A stretch of DNA of 15,250 nucleotides from Prevotella sp. CAG:485. GTDB taxonomy: Bacteria > Bacteroidota > Bacteroidia > Bacteroidales > Muribaculaceae. The stretch is from contig FR897817.1 of NCBI GenBank assembly GCA_000437495.1, positions 1 to 15,250 on the forward strand, written 5' to 3'. This document shows positions 8,477 to 14,331 of this stretch, piece by piece; the first letter of the stretch is position 1; each line of letters opens with the position of its first letter. The notes under the pieces are model-generated. The model saw only the letters and a list, made by a program, of their open reading frames with translations. It had not been told where the DNA came from and did not search any database. The position numbers and the translations under genes are program-made.

Positions 8477-8508
8477 CAAAATTACAACATTAAATTTAAA
8501 TGTGCAAC
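8477..8508 (-). promoter_or_regulatory. Bacteroidetes-type promoter for the 924-residue protein operon
   Basis: On the - strand, TAATTTTG (perfect -7) lies at 8484-8477, and GTTG (3 of 4 to TTTG) lies at 8508-8505 with a 20-base spacer. This predicts a start near 8470 and a leader of about 190 bases. Outer arms GTTGCA (8473-8478) and TGCAAC (8503-8508) form an imperfect dyad across the promoter. Confidence 0.6.
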
Positions 8509-8651
8509 TCGCGGTCAGAAAAGTTGCCGAAAGCAACCTAACGCTTTGACAACAACCATTTTACACCAGCTTTATACCCGATATCCTTTTCTTGAATTTT
8601 ATTTTTATCAGAAGCCAGAAAAGCCGGATTTTAGACCATCGGGAGAATATA

Positions 8652-8683
8652 TTTGCGGGGAATGAAATTTTTTACTAACTTTG
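8652..8683 (+). promoter_or_regulatory. Consensus Bacteroidetes promoter for the 8711 gene
   Basis: TTTG at 8652-8655, exactly 20 bases, then TAACTTTG at 8676-8683: both elements match the Bacteroidetes primary-sigma consensus perfectly. The predicted start near 8690 leaves about 20 bases before the ATG at 8711. Confidence 0.8.
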
Positions 8684-8710
8684 GGACAGTGTAACATAAA
8701 ACCCTAAATT

Positions 8711-9229
8711 ATGAAAAGACTCCTGCTCAGTCTAATGCTGATAGTTATCGCGCTCACAGCCTCAGCTCGTTGGGAAACCGTGATGTGGGACGGTAAGCCA
8801 ATGACTTCGACTCTGACGATATACCGGTCAGACCACAACACCACAACCAAATTCATCTACGATTACCGCGACAGCACGTTCCATGTTCAGTTTTATCCTG
8901 AAGCCCGGGTCCTTGCCAAATTTAAGAATTATATGGATATAACTCCCTCTCGTCCGGCTTACGTTCAGATGAATCTGCGGTTTAAAGGCTGCGATGACGG
9001 GAAAAATGAAAAATACGATTACAAGCTCATTGACCCATCGCCCGATGCCGGTGAGGTGGTGAACAGAGGGTACTTCGATTTGGCTATCAAAGACGACGGC
9101 AACATACTCTCGCACATGCGTTCGTGCAAGAAGATGCAAGTACGTTATTTTGACATGGGCTATAGAAGATCCAGCATCATAGATTTGACGCTGAAAGATT
9201 TTGAGGCCGACATCGAGCCAAAAAAATAA
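8711..9229 (+). CDS. Small secreted protein of unknown function
   Basis: 172 residues. The N-terminus is a clear Sec signal peptide (MKRLLLSLMLIVIALTASA, cleavage probably after residue 19) with no lipobox cysteine, so the mature protein of about 153 residues should be periplasmic or released. The mature part alternates short strands (STLTIYRS, TKFIYDYRD, HVQFYP, YVQMNLRFK) with charged turns and looks like a small beta-rich domain; two cysteines (in GCDD and SCKK) might pair. I do not recognise the family. It stands alone behind a consensus promoter and is followed by strong hairpins at 9251-9333. Reality of the gene is well supported by promoter, signal peptide and spacing; function is open. 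Confidence 0.78.
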   Translation: MKRLLLSLMLIVIALTASARWETVMWDGKPMTSTLTIYRSDHNTTTKFIYDYRDSTFHVQFYPEARVLAKFKNYMDITPSRPAYVQMNLRFKGCDDGKNEKYDYKLIDPSPDAGEVVNRGYFDLAIKDDGNILSHMRSCKKMQVRYFDMGYRRSSIIDLTLKDFEADIEPKK

Positions 9230-9250
9230 ATAAGCATAACTGCCTGAATA

Positions 9251-9272
9251 TCAGCGCGTTACGACGCGCTGA
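9251..9272 (+). terminator. Hairpin after the 8711 gene (no U-tract)
   Basis: A perfect 9-bp stem TCAGCGCGT/ACGCGCTGA with a TACG loop, 21 bases after the stop codon. The following bases are not T-rich, so it is not a classic intrinsic terminator; it may protect the 3' end or act with the next hairpin. Confidence 0.5.
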
Positions 9273-9290
9273 ACGCATTATATGACATAA

Positions 9291-9333
9291 GCGGCACCTC
9301 GGTGCAAGAAAAAAAGTTGCATCGAGGTGTTGC
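9291..9333 (+). other. Long 17-bp stem with A-rich loop in the 3' region of the 8711 gene
   Basis: Bases 9291-9307 pair with 9317-9333 through 17 continuous pairs (three G-U), with a loop GAAAAAAAG. The G-U pairs favour the + strand RNA. Its base overlaps the -33 box of the tRNA promoter at 9329-9332. There is no U-tract after it. Confidence 0.55.
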
Positions 9334-9360
9334 GTATGTTGAAAAAAAGTATTACCTTTG
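9329..9360 (+). promoter_or_regulatory. Promoter of tRNA-Arg
   Basis: TACCTTTG (perfect -7) at 9353-9360 with GTTG at 9329-9332 and a 20-base spacer. The predicted start is near 9367, about 38 bases before the mature tRNA. Confidence 0.7.
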
Positions 9361-9368
9361 CAGCGCAA

Positions 9369-9391
9369 TTCCGAAAGAGACCCTTTCGGAA
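9369..9391 (+). other. Hairpin in the tRNA 5' leader
   Basis: TTCCGAAAG/CTTTCGGAA, a perfect 9-bp stem with a 5-base loop, begins at or within a few bases of the predicted transcription start and ends 13 bases before the tRNA. It may shape RNase P access or protect the leader; it has no following U-tract. Confidence 0.5.
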
Positions 9392-9404
9392 GCCCGAAAC
9401 AAGG

Positions 9405-9478
9405 GGTCCGCTAGCTCAACTGAATAGAGCATCTGACTACGGATCAGAAGGTTACAGGTTTGAATCCTGTGCGGATCA
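9405..9478 (+). tRNA. tRNA-Arg (anticodon ACG)
   Basis: A full 74-base cloverleaf: acceptor GGTCCGC/GCGGATC (one G-U), D stem GCTC/GAGC, anticodon stem TCTGA/TCAGA with loop CTACGGA (anticodon ACG, which becomes ICG after TadA editing and reads CGN), variable AGGTT, T stem ACAGG/CCTGT, discriminator A. The CCA tail is not encoded. The D loop has a single G (AACTGAATA) and the T loop reads TTTGAAT, so the usual G19-C56 contact is replaced by A19-U56. It stands alone with its own promoter and terminator. Confidence 0.95.
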
Positions 9479-9480
9479 CT

Positions 9481-9513
9481 AAAAAAAGTCACCGGGAAAC
9501 GGTGACTTTTTTT
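9481..9513. terminator. Bidirectional intrinsic terminator
   Basis: GTCACCG/CGGTGAC, a perfect 7-bp stem (9488-9494 and 9500-9506) with a GGAAA loop, is flanked by seven A on the left and seven T on the right. It should stop the tRNA transcript on + and the pepT-miaA transcript on -, whose last stop codon is about 40 bases away. Confidence 0.93.
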
Positions 9514-9544
9514 GTGTCCCATCTATGGCTCTCTTTGTGGTGTT

Positions 9545-10396
9545 TTAGCGTTGCTCTTCAAGGCGATGACGAATCCAGAGGAGCTGCTTCTTGGCATATA
9601 CGCGCGTGTTTTTCTGTATCCTCGCCACAGCCTCGTCAAGGCTCATGCGTCCTTTGATATGGGCAAACAGCTCTTTGAAGCCCACCGTGTTGAGAGCGTT
9701 GAGATGTCGCTTGGGATAGAGCCTTTTGGCTTCGTCAAGCGCTCCGTGAGCCATCATGCTTTCAGTCCGCGCATTGATGCGTGCAAACAGCTCCTCTCTG
9801 TCGGGCTGCAGATAGCGCATCTCGATTTGAAACGGCCGTTCGGCTCTTACCCCGCGGCGCATTGACGAATAGGGCACACCCGCAGTGCGAATAAGTTCTA
9901 TGGCATGAACAAGTCTGCGAAGATTGTTGACATCTACCTTGCCGAAATAGTCCGGGTCGAGCCGCTGCACTTCCGCTCTGGCCCATTCAATGCCCTTTTC
10001 AGCAGCCTCTTCGGCAGTTGCCACGCGAATGTCGTCGGGCACGGTGGGTAAATCATCTAGACCGCTGGTCAAGGCGTCGATATAGAGCATTGAGCCTCCG
10101 CAAACCACGGCCTCGTCGTGTTGTGTCAGCACATCGGCTATCTCACCCAGCGCCATATCGCACCATGTGGCCGCCGAGCAATACTCCTCAACGTCGAGCA
10201 CCTCTATCAGCCTGTGCCTTATGCCCTGACGCTCCTCAGCCGAGGGCACGGCTGTCAGTATGGGCATACCGCGATATATCTGCCGCGAGTCGGCGCCGAT
10301 GACCTCTGTGCCTAATCGGGCGGCAAGTTGCACGGCAAGGGCCGACTTACCCGAGGAAGTCGGCCCTGTTATTACTATTACTCGCTTTGATGCCAT
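9545..10396 (-). CDS. miaA: tRNA dimethylallyltransferase
   Basis: Transfers a dimethylallyl group from DMAPP to N6 of adenosine 37 in tRNAs that read UNN codons, the first step of i6A/ms2i6A formation. Walker-type P-loop GPTSSGKS is at residues 11-18. GADSRQIYRG at 34-43 carries the catalytic aspartate (Asp36) and the family signature. CGGSMLYIDAL (99-109) and SGLDDLPTVP follow, then NNLRRLVHAIEL and the C-terminal QKNTRVYAKKQLLWIRH typical of MiaA. 283 residues is slightly shorter than the usual 300-316; the ends look intact. It lies 62 bases downstream of pepT on the same strand and may share its transcript; no good promoter was found between them. The nearby tRNA-Arg(ACG) is not a MiaA substrate. 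Confidence 0.95.
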   Translation of the reverse strand: MASKRVIVITGPTSSGKSALAVQLAARLGTEVIGADSRQIYRGMPILTAVPSAEERQGIRHRLIEVLDVEEYCSAATWCDMALGEIADVLTQHDEAVVCGGSMLYIDALTSGLDDLPTVPDDIRVATAEEAAEKGIEWARAEVQRLDPDYFGKVDVNNLRRLVHAIELIRTAGVPYSSMRRGVRAERPFQIEMRYLQPDREELFARINARTESMMAHGALDEAKRLYPKRHLNALNTVGFKELFAHIKGRMSLDEAVARIQKNTRVYAKKQLLWIRHRLEEQR

Positions 10397-10458
10397 GACA
10401 GAAAATTGCTTATGGCCGTTGCAAAGTCGGCTTTTGTGTCATGGAATGAAAAATTTTT

Positions 10459-11682
10459 TCAACGTGCAGCCACCAGGCGGCAGATATTTACTATCACTTC
10501 TTGAGCCTTGTACATCGACGGAATGGGCACGAACTCATAGCGGCCGTGGAAGTTCAGTCCGCCGGCGAAGACGTTGGGGCAGGGGAGTCCCTTGAAGCTC
10601 AGCTGAGCGCCGTCTGTGCCGCCGCGTATGGGCTGAACCTTGGGCGTTACGCCGCTTGCGCGCATGGCCTCCAAAGCTGTCTCCACAACATGCATCACCG
10701 GTTCTATCTTCTCGCGCATGTTGTAATACTGGTCCTTGATTTCCACCTTGGCACAGCCGGGGAACTCGGTGTTGATTTTACGCACCAGATGCTCTATCTC
10801 CTTTTTGCGCTGCTCAAAACGTGCGCGGTCGTGATCGCGGATAATATAGTTGAGCGTGGTCTGCTCCACCGTGCCGCTGATGCCTACCAAATGATAGAAG
10901 CCCTCGTAACCCTCTGTGTGTTCGGGAGTTTCGGTGCGCGGAAGCATGGTGATGAACTGATTGGCGATGCGTATGGAGTTGAGCATTTTGTGCTTTGCAT
11001 AACCCGGATGCACGTTGCGGCCCTGGAAGGTGATGCGGGCGCCGGCGGCGTTGAAGTTCTCATATTCCAGTTCGCCTATGGCGCCGCCGTCCATGGTGTA
11101 GGCGAAGTCGCAGCCAAACCGCTCAACGTCAAATTTATGTGCTCCCAGGCCTATCTCCTCGTCGGGGTTGAAGCCGATGCGAATCTTGCCGTGCTTAACC
11201 TGCGGATTGGCCTGCAGCCACGCAATGGCGCTGATGATTTCGGCTATGCCGGCTTTGTCGTCGGCGCCGAGAAGCGTTGTGCCGTCGGTAACGATGAGGT
11301 CCTGACCAACATAGTCGAGCAACTCCGGGAAATCGGCCGGCGTAAGCTTGATGTCTAGCTCCGAGTTGAGTATGATGTCGTCGCCGCTGTACGATTTCAC
11401 AATGCGTGGTTTTACGTGCTTGCCGCTCATGTCCGGACTCGTGTCCATGTGGGCTATGAAACCTACAACAGGTATATCGGGAGCATCCGTATTGGCCGGC
11501 AGTGTGGCAAAGAGATAACCGTTGTCATCAAGGCTGATCTCCTCAAGTTTCATCTCACGCAGTATCTCTTCCAGATGGCGCGCAAAAACCATCTGACCCG
11601 GAGTGGAGGGGGTCATGTTTGTTTCCTCATCACTCTGTGTGTCGTATGTGACGAAATCTAAGAATCTGTCAATAACAGTCAT
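10459..11682 (-). CDS. pepT: Peptidase T (tripeptide aminopeptidase)
   Basis: Cytoplasmic di-zinc aminopeptidase of the M20 family (M20B) that releases the N-terminal residue of tripeptides, used in peptide catabolism. Metal and catalytic residues are visible: His78 and Asp80 in HMDTSPD, the bridging aspartate in GADDKAG (141-142), the catalytic glutamate pair Glu175-Glu176 in NPDEEIG, Asp198 in YTMDGG, and a C-terminal histidine in GGLNFHGRYEF. GGTDGAQLSF is also a PepT signature. Length of 407 matches the E. coli enzyme. ATG 11682 gives the standard N-terminus (MTVIDRFLDFVTYDTQSDE). It is divergent from the nuclease gene, with 76 bases between them, and precedes miaA. Confidence 0.96.
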   Translation of the reverse strand: MTVIDRFLDFVTYDTQSDEETNMTPSTPGQMVFARHLEEILREMKLEEISLDDNGYLFATLPANTDAPDIPVVGFIAHMDTSPDMSGKHVKPRIVKSYSGDDIILNSELDIKLTPADFPELLDYVGQDLIVTDGTTLLGADDKAGIAEIISAIAWLQANPQVKHGKIRIGFNPDEEIGLGAHKFDVERFGCDFAYTMDGGAIGELEYENFNAAGARITFQGRNVHPGYAKHKMLNSIRIANQFITMLPRTETPEHTEGYEGFYHLVGISGTVEQTTLNYIIRDHDRARFEQRKKEIEHLVRKINTEFPGCAKVEIKDQYYNMREKIEPVMHVVETALEAMRASGVTPKVQPIRGGTDGAQLSFKGLPCPNVFAGGLNFHGRYEFVPIPSMYKAQEVIVNICRLVAAR

Positions 11683-11731
11683 GGTATTGTGTTGATTAAA
11701 AAAATCCCTCTAAGGGCGTAACGTGCAAAAA

Positions 11732-11754
11732 TACAAAAATATTTTGTAACTTCG
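11732..11754 (+). promoter_or_regulatory. Possible -7 element and overlapping palindrome before the nuclease gene
   Basis: TAACTTCG (7 of 8 to the -7 consensus) lies at 11747-11754, only 4 bases before the ATG at 11759. No matching -33 box is present. A perfect dyad TACAAAA-ATA-TTTTGTA at 11732-11748 overlaps the -7 element, as an operator would. If this promoter is real the mRNA would be almost leaderless. Confidence 0.4.
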
Positions 11755-11758
11755 CGTT

Positions 11759-12610
11759 ATGAAAACCAATAAGCGTAAATTATTAACTCTTACAGCGCTT
11801 TTTTACCTGATTATCATCCTCGGAGGGTGCTCATACGCCTCCGGCAGCCACTCTTACGGGGGAACCGTTAGTGAAGAGCCTGAATCGCAATCTGACAGCC
11901 CGAAGGCGTCTTCTTATGGCGATTTGCTTGATGTGAAGATGGACCCCGACATCCCTTCGCAATTGAAAGATTACTGCAGCTTCAGGGTCAGCTTTAACAA
12001 GGAAAACCATACTCCCAACTGGTCGGCGTGGACTCTCACCGCCGCCGACTTGCAAGAGAATGTGGGCCGTTACAACAAGTTCTGGACAGACGACGATATA
12101 ATTGGCTGCGCCAACACCAAAGACTATACCCATTCGGGCTACGACAGAGGCCATCTCTGTCCTGCTGCCGACAACAAGCTCAACGCAGAGCGAATGAAGA
12201 GCTGTTTCACCATGGCCAATATTTGTCCGCAAGACGGTCAGCTCAACTCGCATGCGTGGAAAACCCTCGAGACAAAGGAACGGAAATGGGCAAAAAACAT
12301 CGGCGACTTAGTAATTGTGGCCGGTCCGTTATATACTTCGGCCGACAAGCAGCGCATAGGCGAAACGGGAGTGAGGGTGCCGTCGGCATTTTTCAAAGTG
12401 ATTATAGCACCGTATAGGAATGAGCCTATGGGCATCGGTTTCATTTATCCCAATATGTATTCGCCGGGCGATATGTACATCTACGCCATGACCATAGATG
12501 AGGTGGAGAAACAGACAGGCTACGATTTTTTCTATAACCTGCCCGACGACATTGAAGACAACATAGAAGCACAGCAACCCAAACAGTGGAGGAAACACGA
12601 TCAACGATAG
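11759..12610 (+). CDS. DNA/RNA non-specific endonuclease lipoprotein (NUC1/Serratia-nuclease family)
   Basis: Metal-dependent beta-beta-alpha nuclease that degrades DNA and RNA without sequence preference. The N-terminus is a lipoprotein signal with lipobox LGGC (Cys24), so the enzyme should be lipid-anchored outside the cytoplasm, facing periplasm or surface. Residues about 25-50 form a Ser/Gly/Glu-rich linker. The catalytic DRGH motif is at 129-132 (His132 as general base), followed by MANICPQDGQLNSHAWKTLE, where Asn163 matches the magnesium-binding asparagine (Asn119 in Serratia nuclease). 283 residues is normal. Likely roles are nucleic-acid scavenging or breaking down extracellular DNA; there is no immunity gene or secretion signal to suggest a toxin. 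Its last 25 bases overlap mnmE. Confidence 0.92.
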   Translation: MKTNKRKLLTLTALFYLIIILGGCSYASGSHSYGGTVSEEPESQSDSPKASSYGDLLDVKMDPDIPSQLKDYCSFRVSFNKENHTPNWSAWTLTAADLQENVGRYNKFWTDDDIIGCANTKDYTHSGYDRGHLCPAADNKLNAERMKSCFTMANICPQDGQLNSHAWKTLETKERKWAKNIGDLVIVAGPLYTSADKQRIGETGVRVPSAFFKVIIAPYRNEPMGIGFIYPNMYSPGDMYIYAMTIDEVEKQTGYDFFYNLPDDIEDNIEAQQPKQWRKHDQR

Positions 12611-14061
12611 TGGCCCCGGCCACCCCCTCGCAAGTGAGCGCAATCTCAGTGATGCGACTCAGCGGCCCCGACGCCATAGCCATTGCCGACCGCATTTGGA
12701 AAGGCAAAAAACTCGGCAAAGCGGCAAGCCATACCGCACACTTCGGCACAGTGCTCGACACACAAGGCCGTGAACTCGACCAGGCCGTTGTTACCATCTA
12801 TCGCGCCCCTCATTCATACACCGGCGAAGACAGCGTGGAAATCAGCACACACGGGTCGCTCTATGTGCGTCAGGAACTCCTTCAGTCGCTGCTCCAAGCC
12901 GGAGCTGTTACCGCGCAACCCGGCGAATTCACCCGCCGCGCTTTCCTGAACGGCCGTATGGACCTGACACAGGCCGAAGCCGTAGCAGACATAATAGCCT
13001 CAGAGAGTCGCGCCGCTCACAAAGTGGCATTGAGCCAGCTCAGAGGCGATTTCTCAAAACGTCTCGACCAACTACGCCGGTCGCTCCTGGAAATGGCCAC
13101 ATTGCTCGAACTGGAACTCGACTTCAGCGAAGAAGATGTGGAGTTTGCCAACAGAAGCAAGCTCTTGACACTGGCCAAAGACATCAAGCAGGAGGTTGAC
13201 CGATTGGCTAACAGCTTCTCGGCAGGCGACGCTATAAAAAACGGCATAACAACGGCCATCGTAGGTCCTGCCAACGCCGGCAAATCATCCCTGCTCAACG
13301 CTCTGCTCGGCCATGACCGCGCCATAGTAAGCCCCATAGCCGGGACCACTCGCGACACTGTAGAAGCAACGCTTCACCTTGGCGACCATCTCTTCCGGTT
13401 CATCGATACTGCCGGACTCCGTGCCACCTCCGACCCCATAGAGCAGATAGGAATTGAACGCACCCACACCGCAGGAAGCCAAGCCTCGCTCATACTCTTT
13501 GTAGCCGACGCCACCCTTCCCTTCCCCGCCGAGTCCCTGCGCACCCTTGAGCAGACTTTGAACACTGACCATCCCTCCATCCTCATCCTCCTCAACAAAT
13601 CAGACCTCACCGAAAAATCGCCCCTTACCGACGAATCTGCTCTTATTGAAAAATCCGGCTTAACCAATAATTCAGCTATTACTGATAATTCAGACGCTAT
13701 ACGTACATCAGACCACGTTGCCTTTGTAACCTCCCCATATCCCCCTTATCCAGCGCTGACCATATCCGCCACAGGGGGCCAAGGCCTCGACACCCTCCGC
13801 CAATACCTGACCCGACACGCCGACGCCCTCACCGCCAACACCGGCGACATCCTCATCACCAACGCCCGCCATCAGCAAGCCCTGCAACACGCCTCAGCAA
13901 CCCTCACCGACCTGCTGACAGCCCTCCATAACGCCCTACCCGCCGACCTCATCGCCCAACATCTCCGCGCCACCCTCTCCCACCTCTCCACCCTCACCGG
14001 CACCATCCCCTCCACCGAAATCCTCGCCACCATCTTCTCCCGCTTCTGCATCGGCAAATGA
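12586..14061 (+). CDS. mnmE: tRNA modification GTPase MnmE (TrmE) with a repeat insertion after the G4 motif
   Basis: With MnmG, MnmE makes the 5-carboxymethylaminomethyl/5-aminomethyl group on wobble uridine of several tRNAs; it is a potassium-activated, dimerising GTPase. N-terminal folate-binding domain: about 1-120. GTPase motifs: GPANAGKS (227-234, including the potassium-binding Asn230), GTTRD (253-257), DTAG (274-277), NKSD (337-340), and SAT near 394. The essential C-terminal FCIGK is intact (487-491). Length of 491 exceeds the usual 450-460 because residues 341-376 are six degenerate hexapeptides. The first-helix motif reads ATPSQVSAISVMRLSG instead of the usual glycine-rich version. 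Start is GTG 12586, overlapping the nuclease by 25 bases; this gives the expected eight-residue lead-in. The 3' third is strongly C-rich and G-poor on this strand. The stop sits at a probable integration junction. Confidence 0.95.
   Translation: MEETRSTIVAPATPSQVSAISVMRLSGPDAIAIADRIWKGKKLGKAASHTAHFGTVLDTQGRELDQAVVTIYRAPHSYTGEDSVEISTHGSLYVRQELLQSLLQAGAVTAQPGEFTRRAFLNGRMDLTQAEAVADIIASESRAAHKVALSQLRGDFSKRLDQLRRSLLEMATLLELELDFSEEDVEFANRSKLLTLAKDIKQEVDRLANSFSAGDAIKNGITTAIVGPANAGKSSLLNALLGHDRAIVSPIAGTTRDTVEATLHLGDHLFRFIDTAGLRATSDPIEQIGIERTHTAGSQASLILFVADATLPFPAESLRTLEQTLNTDHPSILILLNKSDLTEKSPLTDESALIEKSGLTNNSAITDNSDAIRTSDHVAFVTSPYPPYPALTISATGGQGLDTLRQYLTRHADALTANTGDILITNARHQQALQHASATLTDLLTALHNALPADLIAQHLRATLSHLSTLTGTIPSTEILATIFSRFCIGK
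13588..13713 (+). repeat. Seven degenerate 18-bp units (hexapeptides) inside mnmE
   Basis: Reading in frame from 13588, successive six-residue units are LLNKSD, LTEKSP, LTDESA, LIEKSG, LTNNSA, ITDNSD and AIRTSD. The first is the GTP-binding G4 motif itself; the other six form the insertion. The bases have drifted (different codons for the same residue) and are more AT-rich than the flanks, so the expansion is not recent. Confidence 0.8.
14044..14061 (+). other. Candidate attachment site at the 3' end of mnmE
   Basis: The last 18 bases of mnmE encode FCIGK and the stop. The same segment in trmE is the known integration site of SGI1-type elements in Gammaproteobacteria. Here the sequence becomes AT-rich immediately afterwards and a mobile-element-like gene follows. 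The right-hand copy of the site is not in the window, so this is inference. Confidence 0.35.
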
Positions 14062-14101
14062 TGTAAGTATTAAAACCGATTAAAATATATCACCAAATAT
14101 C

Positions 14102-14130
14102 AGAAAGGTGCTCATAATGAGTGTCTTTCT
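14102..14130 (+). terminator. Imperfect hairpin after mnmE
   Basis: AGAAAGGTGCTCA pairs with TGAGTGTCTTTCT through 13 pairs (three consecutive G-U in the middle), with a TAA loop, followed by TTATG. The G-U pairs fit the + strand RNA. The 3' arm is U-rich but there is no long U-tract, so it is a weak terminator candidate. Confidence 0.45.
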
Positions 14131-14256
14131 TTATGTCTGCTTGTCGGCGTTTTAATCGTTTGTGGTCGTTTTCAAGTTATTTTTTCCTCGTTTTTGTACC
14201 TCATTTGGCTCTCATCGTCATCGGTTGAAAACCACTCCAGCGAGATGATAGATGAT

Positions 14257-14292
14257 ATATACACCCATATACATCGGTATACGTGGATATAC
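14257..14292. repeat. Four phased RTATAC iterons with an exact 10-bp period
   Basis: ATATAC (14257-14262), ATATAC (14267-14272), GTATAC (14277-14282) and ATATAC (14287-14292), each separated by a different 4-base spacer (ACCC, ATCG, GTGG). All four sites face the same side of the helix. They end 39 bases before the HTH gene start. Confidence 0.65.
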
Positions 14293-14331
14293 AAATTTGG
14301 CGAAATGAGTGGCGAAATAAACAAGGGAAAA

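Larger units (their letters stand above)
8280..8710. other. Divergent control region
   Basis: 431 bases between two divergent genes. It holds one promoter for each direction (described separately) and a roughly 195-base leader for the left gene. A short hairpin GTTGC/GCAAC lies at 8523-8537. I see no believable gene, tRNA or recognised riboswitch in it. Confidence 0.5.
14062..14331. other. AT-rich junction region between mnmE and the HTH gene
   Basis: 270 bases with no convincing gene. It holds, in order: the mnmE terminator-like hairpin (14102-14130) inside a distant inverted repeat (AACCGATTAAAA at 14074-14085 against TTTTAATCGTTT at 14150-14161, 11 of 12 matching), and the iteron array at 14257-14292. 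A short direct repeat GGCGAAAT lies at 14299-14306 and 14311-14318. Base composition differs clearly from the chromosome to the left. Confidence 0.5.

Noticed and set aside
8459..8665. 68-codon + strand frame in the divergent control region
   Set aside because: It overlaps both promoters, has unlike composition and no ribosome-binding site, so it is more likely regulatory DNA.
11759..12610. Nuclease as an interbacterial toxin or defence effector
   Set aside because: It has a plain lipoprotein signal, no toxin-delivery domain and no adjacent immunity gene; a scavenging role is simpler.
14257..14292. CRISPR-like array
   Set aside because: The repeats are 6 bp with 4-bp spacers, far too short for CRISPR, and no cas gene is visible.
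14245..14331. N-terminal extension of the HTH protein from ATG 14245
   Set aside because: It would translate the iterons into a Tyr/His-rich peptide; a 10-bp period does not suit codons, and the zinc-ribbon protein has a natural start at 14332.
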